Below, piece after piece: positions 58,060 through 64,000 of a stretch of DNA of 64,000 nucleotides. Source of the DNA: Bifidobacterium mizhiense. Its GTDB lineage: Bacteria > Actinomycetota > Actinomycetes > Actinomycetales > Bifidobacteriaceae. The position numbers were made by a program, and so were the translations under genes. The notes below the pieces were generated by a model. It was not told the origin of the DNA. It saw only the letters and a list, made by a program, of their open reading frames with translations, and ran no database searches. The first letter of the stretch is position 1. Each line of letters opens with the position of its first letter. The DNA lies in assembly GCF_020884755.1 (NCBI RefSeq), contig NZ_BPWE01000001.1:1-64000 (forward strand). The letters are read 5' to 3'.

Positions 58060-59427
58060 TCAGCCTTGGCCCTCGCCTGCCAGCATTCGCTTCCACATAC
58101 CCGGGAAGTCGGGCATGGTCTTGGCAGTGGTGCCGATATTTCGCACCCGAATACCAGGTACTCTGAGCCCGATCATGGCGGCAAAGGTGGCCATGCGATG
58201 ATCGGCATAGGTCTCCATGACGGCCCCGTGCATACTGTGCACAGGCACGGGCTCGATGGCCAGGCCATCGTCCAGCTCACGGGCCTGGCCGCCTATTCTG
58301 CTGATTTCGGTGGCCAGTGCTTTCAGCCGGTTGGTCTCATGACCACGCAGGTGGCCAATGCCGTGCAGTCGGCTGGGTCCATCGGCAAAGACCAGGATGG
58401 CCGCAATAGAGGGAACGATCTCCCCTGCTGGGGACAGGTCGAAGTCGCCGAGTCCATGAATGGCTTCCCCCCCGGTCACCCGGCAGGTGGCGCCACCCTG
58501 CCCATCAGGAACCATGTCTACCTTCGCGCCCATGGTTTTCAGATACTCGGGCAGCAAGCCACCTGGCTGTGTGGTCCGTTCTGGCCAGTTGGGCACACTG
58601 ACTTGCCCGCCTCCTATCAGGGCTGCTCCAAGGAAGGGGGCTGCATTCGACAGGTCGGGCTCCACCTGGACCCGATCGGGCAGCTGCGTCCCAGCAGATC
58701 CCCTGCCTTCAACGCTCCACCTGCAGAGATCGGGATTGGCCTGAACCTGGACTCCGGCCTGACGCAGGTCGTCAACGGTCATGGCGATGTGCGGAAGACT
58801 GGGCAGATGCTGACCAGAGTGGACGATGGTCATAGTGCCATCAGCCCTGGCAGCCAGCAGCAGGAGGCCGGAAATGAACTGGGAGGATGCCGAGGAGTCT
58901 ATAGTCACCTCCCTGCCCACCAGGCGATCCGGGGGTGTGAGCACAAAGGGCAGGAAGCCCTCCTGGCCCAGGTACTCGATCTTGGCTCCCAGCTGGGTCA
59001 GGCCGTCCAAGAGGGGTCTCATAGGGCGCCGATAGGCCTGCTGGTCTCCATCGAAGTGCGTGGGGCCATCAGCCAGCATGGCCAGGCCCGGCACGAAGCG
59101 CATAACGGTTCCAGCCAGTCCGCAGTCTACCCGGGCACCGCCACGGAAACGTCCGCCTGACGGTGGAATGACCATTACATTCGTAGGGTCGTCCGGATCA
59201 ACCCGACAGTCCACGCCGAGGGCCTTCAGGGCCCCGATCATCAGGTCCGTATCACGCGATCTGAGCAAACCTGTCAGCCTGACCGGACGACTTCCCAGGG
59301 CCGCCAGAATCAGATACCTGTTCGAGAGGGACTTGCTCCCCGGTATGGTCACCGTTGCATCCAAGGGACCATCCGCCAACGGCGCCGCCCATGTCTCTTC
59401 CACTGTCATGGTCACCATGGTAACCAC
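58060..59427 (-). CDS. aroA: 3-phosphoshikimate 1-carboxyvinyltransferase (EPSP synthase)
   Basis: A 455-residue enzyme for the penultimate shikimate step. The N-terminal IPGSKSLSNRYLILAAL (residues ~29-45), DCGLAGTVMRFVPGLA near 101, and RPMRPLLDGL near 134 form the substrate sites. The C-terminal SPAGEIVPSIAAIL, HLRGHETNRLKAL and YADHRMATFAAMIGL motifs follow. It lies away from the aroC-aroKB-aroQ operon. Three ATG codons lie within the first seven residues, so the precise start is uncertain. Confidence 0.95.
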   Translation of the reverse strand: MVTMVTMTVEETWAAPLADGPLDATVTIPGSKSLSNRYLILAALGSRPVRLTGLLRSRDTDLMIGALKALGVDCRVDPDDPTNVMVIPPSGGRFRGGARVDCGLAGTVMRFVPGLAMLADGPTHFDGDQQAYRRPMRPLLDGLTQLGAKIEYLGQEGFLPFVLTPPDRLVGREVTIDSSASSQFISGLLLLAARADGTMTIVHSGQHLPSLPHIAMTVDDLRQAGVQVQANPDLCRWSVEGRGSAGTQLPDRVQVEPDLSNAAPFLGAALIGGGQVSVPNWPERTTQPGGLLPEYLKTMGAKVDMVPDGQGGATCRVTGGEAIHGLGDFDLSPAGEIVPSIAAILVFADGPSRLHGIGHLRGHETNRLKALATEISRIGGQARELDDGLAIEPVPVHSMHGAVMETYADHRMATFAAMIGLRVPGIRVRNIGTTAKTMPDFPGMWKRMLAGEGQG

Positions 59428-59533
59428 AGGCGCAGAGCTGTTCGCGCTCCCTGCTCACCCTCGCGGGATCAGCCGGGACCCGACCCTGTGCTATATTGAT
59501 ACATTGTGCCCATACGGTGATACCGATGGGCGC

Positions 59534-59607
59534 CGGGCTATAGCGCAGCTTGGTAGCGCGCCTGCTTTGGGTGCAGGATGTCGCCGGTTCAAATCCGGCT
59601 AGCCCGA
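59534..59607 (+). tRNA. tRNA-Pro (anticodon UGG)
   Basis: A full cloverleaf of 74 nt: acceptor CGGGCTA/TAGCCCG with discriminator A, D arm GCGC-AGCTTGGTA-GCGC, anticodon arm CCTGC-TTTGGGT-GCAGG (anticodon TGG) and T arm GCCGG-TTCAAAT-CCGGC. CCA is not encoded. The last nine bases overlap the stop end of the MFS gene on the other strand. Confidence 0.97.
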
Positions 59608-60885
59608 CTTTCGCTTTCGTCCCATTTCGGGAGTCGGATCCTTGGCATTCATGCCCAGTAATCCAGTAAGGAAAATCGCCAGAGCAAGAAGGCCCGTCAG
59701 GCTCGCATAAATAGACATGGTGATGGGGATGCCGACCAGATTACCCAGCGTCAGAAAGACCATCTGCCCCAGAGGCGCCCCGATCATCATGACAGTCTGC
59801 ACCACTCCCATAGTTGCGGCCAAGTGGTCCTCGGCCACCGTGCTGATGAGCATGGTCATGAACCGAGGGTTGATCTTGCCCAGAAGATAGTTCATGGCCA
59901 GAAGAGGAAAGAACAGTAGGGCAGGAATGCGCAGCCAGACCAGATTGACCCCTACTACGGCAGCTGCGGCCATGACGCCGGTCAGCAGGTGGGCCATAGG
60001 CAACCGCCTGAGAGGATCCGCGGCAAGGAGTGCGCCGAGAATGAGTCCCAGAGAGGAGATGCCGTTGACGGAGGCTATGGTCGTGCCGTAGCTTCCCCAC
60101 CAGACTTCGGGCATAGAGATCAGCCCTAGATTGAGCAGGGGTTGCAGGGCCGTCCCCAGAAGGTTGACCATGCATCCGAAACCCACCATCAGAACCAGAA
60201 AGGCGGAGTGGCGGAACTCCCCCAAGGTCACATGGAGGCTGGATGCTAGTCCCACATGCTCGCCCACAGGTGAGCCATTGACTGAGACCTCCGTCCTGAC
60301 GAATTCCCTATAGCCAACAGCAACGAGAATCCCCGCCAGGAGGAAGGTAAGGGCGTTGATCAGCGCAAATATAGCGAATCTGTTGCCCAGGAGGGCAATC
60401 AACACTGCGCCTCCACCTGCACTGATGACAGCCGCAACGCTGGAGGTAGCAGAGGTGATCGAAGTAGCCTGGTGAAGCTGGCCCGGCTGAACCAGATGTT
60501 TGAGGACAGGCATCCACAGACTGCCTGCATACCCCTCGAGCATGGAAGATGCCATGTCCATGGCCACCAGCAGCAGGAAGACGGGCAGGCTCTTGGACCT
60601 GCCTATCAGTATGGCCATAACCAGATAGATACACACCTGAACCGACTTGATTGTGACTTGCATCCGTGTCTTGTGCACGGTCCTGTCGGCCAGGTATCCG
60701 GTCAGGATGGCCGTCAGGGCTGGAGCCACCCAGGCCATTGAGGCTATGGAGACGGCCAGTCCGGCAAAGGGCATGGTCTGGGCATAGACGATGAAGACGA
60801 TGTTGAAGAGCTCGCCTCCGACCGTATTCAACAGACTGGCCAGAACCATAGTCACGAAAGGCTTGTTCTTCAGAAGCTCCTGCAT
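59599..60885 (-). CDS. MFS transporter, probable multidrug efflux
   Basis: A 428-residue 12-segment major facilitator. GYLADRTVHKTRMQV near residue 62 is motif A, and the segments are spaced as in macrolide-efflux or transmembrane-secretion-effector proteins. It lies 13 bp downstream of the ABC permease gene in one operon, under the same TetR. Its TAG stop lies inside the opposite-strand tRNA-Pro, giving a 9-bp overlap with a basic C-terminus (GRKRKSG) encoded across the junction. The substrate is unknown. Confidence 0.86.
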   Translation of the reverse strand: MQELLKNKPFVTMVLASLLNTVGGELFNIVFIVYAQTMPFAGLAVSIASMAWVAPALTAILTGYLADRTVHKTRMQVTIKSVQVCIYLVMAILIGRSKSLPVFLLLVAMDMASSMLEGYAGSLWMPVLKHLVQPGQLHQATSITSATSSVAAVISAGGGAVLIALLGNRFAIFALINALTFLLAGILVAVGYREFVRTEVSVNGSPVGEHVGLASSLHVTLGEFRHSAFLVLMVGFGCMVNLLGTALQPLLNLGLISMPEVWWGSYGTTIASVNGISSLGLILGALLAADPLRRLPMAHLLTGVMAAAAVVGVNLVWLRIPALLFFPLLAMNYLLGKINPRFMTMLISTVAEDHLAATMGVVQTVMMIGAPLGQMVFLTLGNLVGIPITMSIYASLTGLLALAIFLTGLLGMNAKDPTPEMGRKRKSG

Positions 60886-60898
60886 GGTCAGCCGTCGA

Positions 60899-61594
60899 TC
60901 AGGGCAGTTCGATCTTCATGAGGGTCCGATGAAGCAACCACCAGGCCGGCAGGGAGGCCAGAAAGATGATCAGAAGCAGCAGAGCAGACAGTAGTGGGGA
61001 TAGGGAGAGCAGGTTGCCCACTACAGCGTCCAGCAGGAGCAGGACTGCGAACATGACGGGCAGCGAGCGCTTCCAGAAGCCTATAGAAAGGGCGATGCCA
61101 ACCAACCCCACCAGTCCGGCAAGGCTAGTAACCAGCATGAGGAGAACCTGTCCGAGCAGACTGCCTGGCGAGCCCGTTCCAAGCGAACCTACAAGACGGT
61201 CGATCAGCAAGATGACAGTCAGAGTGATAGCCGTCCCAACCAAGTAGGAGAGCGCCGTAAAGAGGCCGACGAAAACCAGCTTGGCCAGCAGGATTCGACC
61301 TCGCGATATCGGACATGAGAGGGTGAGCGCCAGGCTCCTCCCCGTATAGGGCTCAATGAAGACCAGGTTGCAGAGGGCAATGGCCACCAGGGAGAAGCCC
61401 ACCAGAAGGATGACCATGGCCATCTGCAGCACGAAGACCAGACTGGACAGCCTAGGATCAGACCGTCCGCTCGTGTGGCCAATGGCCAGGAACATGCCTC
61501 CCAAGGCCAAGGCTGCGGCTACTACCGCCAGTCCTCCGAAGATGCAGGGCCAAAGCCTTGTCTTTTTCAGTTCCAATTTCAACAGCGTCTTCAT
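60899..61594 (-). CDS. ABC-2 type transporter permease
   Basis: A 231-residue permease with six hydrophobic segments of the NatB/BcrB class. The cytoplasmic motif FIEPYTGRSLALTLSCPISRG (near residue 73, cited by its ends) is typical of short ABC-2 permeases used in peptide immunity and drug export. It starts one base after the stop of the ATPase gene, so translation is coupled. Confidence 0.87.
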   Translation of the reverse strand: MKTLLKLELKKTRLWPCIFGGLAVVAAALALGGMFLAIGHTSGRSDPRLSSLVFVLQMAMVILLVGFSLVAIALCNLVFIEPYTGRSLALTLSCPISRGRILLAKLVFVGLFTALSYLVGTAITLTVILLIDRLVGSLGTGSPGSLLGQVLLMLVTSLAGLVGLVGIALSIGFWKRSLPVMFAVLLLLDAVVGNLLSLSPLLSALLLLIIFLASLPAWWLLHRTLMKIELP

Positions 61595-61595
61595 A

Positions 61596-62327
61596 TCAGC
61601 CTTCCATAGCCTTGATCAGGGTTCGCTCGGCGGCCTCCTGGCCCTGATTGAGCAGTTCCGGCACGATGGCCCGCAGGCTGACTCTGCCGTCCGCCACGAC
61701 CATGACGCGGTCGGCTGTGCGCAGCACCTCGGAGAGAATGTGGCTGGAAAGGAGAATCGCACTCCCCTGGGCTGCCAGACTTCGCAGACTGTTTCGCAGC
61801 TGTCCGATTGCCACAGGGTCCAGTCCGTTGAGTGGCTCGTCCAATAGGTAAAGGTCAGGATGATGGCCCATGCACCTGGCCAGGGCCAACCTCTGCCTCA
61901 TGCCCATGGAATATCTGCCGACAGGCGTGGTTGAATCGGCGGCCAATCCGACCTTCTCCAAGAGTTGAATGATTCCAGTGGGCTCGTCATCCCTATGCTC
62001 CCGGTTTGCCAATGCCAGGTAGGTCAGATCAATCTCAAGATTCTCCCTAGCGCTGAGGGACTCATAAAAGACCGGCTCGTTGATGGACGCTCCCATCCTG
62101 GCCAGATTGCCCGGGTAGTCTTCGCTCAGAGGCCTCCCCAGAAAGCGGATCCGACCGCCGACAGGCCTCTGCATTCCGGTCAGGATCTTCAACAGCGTGG
62201 ACTTGCCAGCCCCGTTGGCACCCAGCAAGCCCAGAATCTCGCCCTGCCCCAGGGTCAAATCCAGTCCGGACAGCACCTCCCTGCCTTCAAATACTTGGAC
62301 AATACCGTCCGCCTCCAGCACCTGCAT
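61596..62327 (-). CDS. ABC transporter ATP-binding protein
   Basis: An ATPase of 243 residues with Walker A GLLGANGAGKSTLLK near residue 32, the GMRQRLALARCMGH signature near 139 and Walker B LYLLDEPLNGLDP near 156. The frame is open to 62381 across the operator. The ATG at 62327 with GGGAG upstream is chosen. It is the first gene of the ABC-permease-MFS operon. BcrA-type antimicrobial peptide exporters share this size. Confidence 0.92.
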   Translation of the reverse strand: MQVLEADGIVQVFEGREVLSGLDLTLGQGEILGLLGANGAGKSTLLKILTGMQRPVGGRIRFLGRPLSEDYPGNLARMGASINEPVFYESLSARENLEIDLTYLALANREHRDDEPTGIIQLLEKVGLAADSTTPVGRYSMGMRQRLALARCMGHHPDLYLLDEPLNGLDPVAIGQLRNSLRSLAAQGSAILLSSHILSEVLRTADRVMVVADGRVSLRAIVPELLNQGQEAAERTLIKAMEG

Positions 62328-62343
62328 AAAACTCCCTTCAAAA

Positions 62344-62356
62344 ATACCATTGGTAT
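62344..62356. promoter_or_regulatory. TetR operator of the ABC/MFS operon
   Basis: ATACCA-T-TGGTAT is a perfect 13-bp palindrome 16 bp upstream of the ATPase start. It shares the ATACC half-site with the palindrome in front of the adjacent TetR gene. Confidence 0.75.
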
Positions 62357-62444
62357 GTTTGTTGGAAACAAAAACCATCACTCGTTGAGTGCCCGAATCT
62401 TGCTAGTAGCCGGAGCCCTCTTGGCCTTAAGAAATCTATCGGCT

Positions 62445-63158
62445 CTAAGAGATCCCTTGATCCTGATTCTTGTCAGATTCCTCTTGTGTGGACTCCCCGC
62501 TGGTGGCAGTCAAAGGATTGCTCTTCAGATGTGCGTGCAAATGCACGGCCGCGCGAATAACCCGATCATCAATGACCGGCGCCCCTATTCCCTCGAGCAT
62601 ATCCGCCAACAGGGTGAACTTGGAGACCACCTGGTCCCGGGTCATGGTCGAGAATCGAATCCCTATCCACATGTTGAGCAGGATGTAGAGCACCTGGGCC
62701 AGATCCTCAGGATTGCATGGGGCGATGGAGCCGTCTTCCACACCTTCACGGACATAAGGAGTGATCACGTCCACAATCCTGTCCATGGATTTCAGGTACA
62801 TCTGTCCCACCATGCGGGGGCTCTTCAGCAGGGTTCTGGCGGAGAAGGTGACATCGAGACGCGAGTATGCCGACAGGGAGGCAATCAGCTCGTTGCGCAG
62901 CTTCTCCAACCCGGTCTCGCCAGGCCAGTCCCCCAGCCAGTCTCCCTGGGATGAGGACGAGGCCATACGCTCGGTGACCGCGTGGAAAATAGCCGTCTTG
63001 GATGGGAAATGGTAGTAGACCGCTCCCTTGGTCATGCCACCCAGGCCATCGACGATGTCCTGGATGCTGGTTCCGTCGTAACCCTTTTCCAGGAAGAGCC
63101 GTTGGGCTACATCGAGGATCTGATTGCGATGTCCTTCGGGATCCTTCGGTGTGCCCAT
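62445..63158 (-). CDS. TetR family transcriptional regulator
   Basis: A 237-residue repressor. The helix-turn-helix lies at residues ~12-58 (QILDVAQRLFLEKGYDGTSI, then TKGAVYYHFPSKTAIFHAV) and is clearly similar to that of the regulator at 24.3 kb. The C-terminal ligand domain ends in a polar tail (TATSGESTQEESDKNQDQ). Its own promoter and that of the downstream export operon both carry ATACC palindromes, so it probably represses both. GGAGAGGAGCA precedes the ATG. Confidence 0.9.
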   Translation of the reverse strand: MGTPKDPEGHRNQILDVAQRLFLEKGYDGTSIQDIVDGLGGMTKGAVYYHFPSKTAIFHAVTERMASSSSQGDWLGDWPGETGLEKLRNELIASLSAYSRLDVTFSARTLLKSPRMVGQMYLKSMDRIVDVITPYVREGVEDGSIAPCNPEDLAQVLYILLNMWIGIRFSTMTRDQVVSKFTLLADMLEGIGAPVIDDRVIRAAVHLHAHLKSNPLTATSGESTQEESDKNQDQGIS

Positions 63159-63233
63159 GCAGTGCTCCTCTCCCTGTCAGCGCAACAATGCCTGATCATT
63201 CTGACATGACCATCTTTCCTGACAAGAACTTAT

Positions 63234-63248
63234 CATACCACCGGTATG
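63234..63248. promoter_or_regulatory. TetR operator upstream of the TetR gene
   Basis: CATACC-ACC-GGTATG is a perfect 6-bp inverted repeat with a 3-bp spacer, 76 bp upstream of the regulator start. A TTATCATACC context gives an overlapping -10-like box. Confidence 0.72.
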
Positions 63249-63285
63249 TTCTGCTCGTCCAATCACAGGCCTTGATGCCTGAACC

Positions 63286-63969
63286 TTAATCCTTCTGCAG
63301 GCGACGGATGGCTTCATGCTGAATGGCCACCACTGCCTTGGCATCGGCTACTCCCGCTGCACAAAGCTCCTGCCAGGAGACCCAGGCCGACTGGACATGC
63401 TCGCCCGGGTCGAAGTCGGTGGATCCCTGATGCCAGCGACGCAGATGCAGGACCACGATGTGGCCAAGCTCGTCGCTCATACCCAGGGAGGAGTAGACAT
63501 CGGGAGCGGCATCGATCCAACCATCCTCCGGATCCAGGTGGCTTTCTGAGCCCGGCGCACCCTCTGGCCCGGGCACCAGACCGGTTTCCTCACGCAGCTC
63601 GCGCAGGACGGCCTTGGCGGGGCTCTCCCCCGGGTCGATGAAGCCGGCCGGCAGGCCAAAGACATAGGCCTGGGCACCCACCCGGTACTCGCGGGTCAGC
63701 AGATAGGCATCGGCAGCGCAGTCGTGTACCAGCATGACCACGCAGGGGTCGTGACGGATGAGCTGCCGATCGATGGTTTCCTTGGAACCGTCACGCCTGA
63801 ACATGACCACCTGCTGCTGGTCGATAACGAATATCGGGCCGCGAAAAACCTCCCTGTCATCCATCAGCTCGGGAGCGCGGATCATATCGATACCCTTGGG
63901 TCCCTGACCATCGCGGCCATCCAGTCTGGCGGCCAATCGTGCCTGCAGATCCTGTGCTTCATCGCTCAT
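63286..63969 (-). CDS. NUDIX hydrolase, ADP-ribose pyrophosphatase-like
   Basis: A 227-residue NUDIX protein. The box GFIDPGESPAKAVLRELREETGL (about 115-137, cited by its ends) contains the REL-x-EE metal site. The spacing and the upstream RVGAQAYVFGLPAG fit the ADP-ribose pyrophosphatase subfamily, which recycles ADP-ribose or related nucleotides. The frame is open to 63987. The ATG at 63969 has GAGGAGGA upstream. It is convergent with nothing inside the window, and its upstream region runs out of the window. Confidence 0.88.
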   Translation of the reverse strand: MSDEAQDLQARLAARLDGRDGQGPKGIDMIRAPELMDDREVFRGPIFVIDQQQVVMFRRDGSKETIDRQLIRHDPCVVMLVHDCAADAYLLTREYRVGAQAYVFGLPAGFIDPGESPAKAVLRELREETGLVPGPEGAPGSESHLDPEDGWIDAAPDVYSSLGMSDELGHIVVLHLRRWHQGSTDFDPGEHVQSAWVSWQELCAAGVADAKAVVAIQHEAIRRLQKD

Positions 63970-64000
63970 GAAATCAGTCCTCCTCAACCATCAACCCTCA

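Noticed and set aside
58066-59160. 364-codon open frame opposite aroA
   Set aside because: Low-complexity product of reverse-complement codon bias. The aroA frame carries all EPSP synthase motifs.

Overview
This 64 kb window is a contiguous, high-GC, gene-dense stretch of an actinobacterial chromosome, almost certainly a Bifidobacterium. The key evidence is a phosphoketolase of the bifid shunt (xfp) beside phosphate acetyltransferase, acetate kinase and guaA. Supporting evidence is the actinobacterial suf operon (sufBDCSUT), the rpsD-alaS-ruvX-mltG-aroC order and frequent GTG starts. The species cannot be fixed from the sequence. No insertion sequence, prophage or CRISPR array is visible.

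Layout. 0.3-9 kb: a SpoU rRNA/tRNA methylase, a uracil/xanthine permease and the complete Suf iron-sulfur assembly operon. 9-23.9 kb, nearly all on the minus strand: pyrG, a UvrA paralogue translationally coupled to the shikimate genes aroC-aroKB-aroQ, an orphan prepilin peptidase on the plus strand, mltG, ruvX, alaS, two small membrane proteins, a histidine phosphatase and rpsD. 24.2-31.9 kb: a TetR-MFS efflux pair, then a three-gene ABC exporter divergent from a two-component system. 31.9-38 kb: a PcrA helicase, an LEA-like protein, xanthine phosphoribosyltransferase, a D-lactate dehydrogenase and an aminotransferase. 38.3-43.6 kb: a 2-deoxyribose utilisation locus (SorC/DeoR regulator, deoC, a deoP-like permease, a DeoX-like epimerase, a deoK-like kinase). 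The permease is interrupted by one in-frame TAA. 44.7-48.5 kb: an AlfC-type alpha-L-fucosidase and its MFS permease, divergent from a glycosylasparaginase. 48.5-57 kb: a small TetR operon, guaA, xfp, pta and ackA. 57.2-64 kb: hisN, aroA, tRNA-Pro(UGG), a TetR-controlled ABC/MFS export operon and a NUDIX hydrolase.

How the genes work together. xfp, pta and ackA form the energy-yielding end of the bifid shunt (acetyl-phosphate to acetate plus ATP), and the D-lactate dehydrogenase offers an extra NADH sink. The deo cluster would import and phosphorylate deoxyribose and cleave it to glyceraldehyde-3-phosphate and acetaldehyde, but its permease looks broken. The most striking region is 44.7-48.5 kb. 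Its permease/fucosidase pair and divergent glycosylasparaginase reproduce the core of the alf-2 cluster of Lactobacillus casei, which uses fucosyl-alpha-1,6-GlcNAc-Asn, the linkage remnant of core-fucosylated N-glycoproteins. The setting here is reduced, with no visible decarboxylase, peptidase, sugar kinase or dedicated regulator. Two separate TetR-controlled efflux loci (24 kb and 60-63 kb) carry palindromes with the same ATACC half-site.
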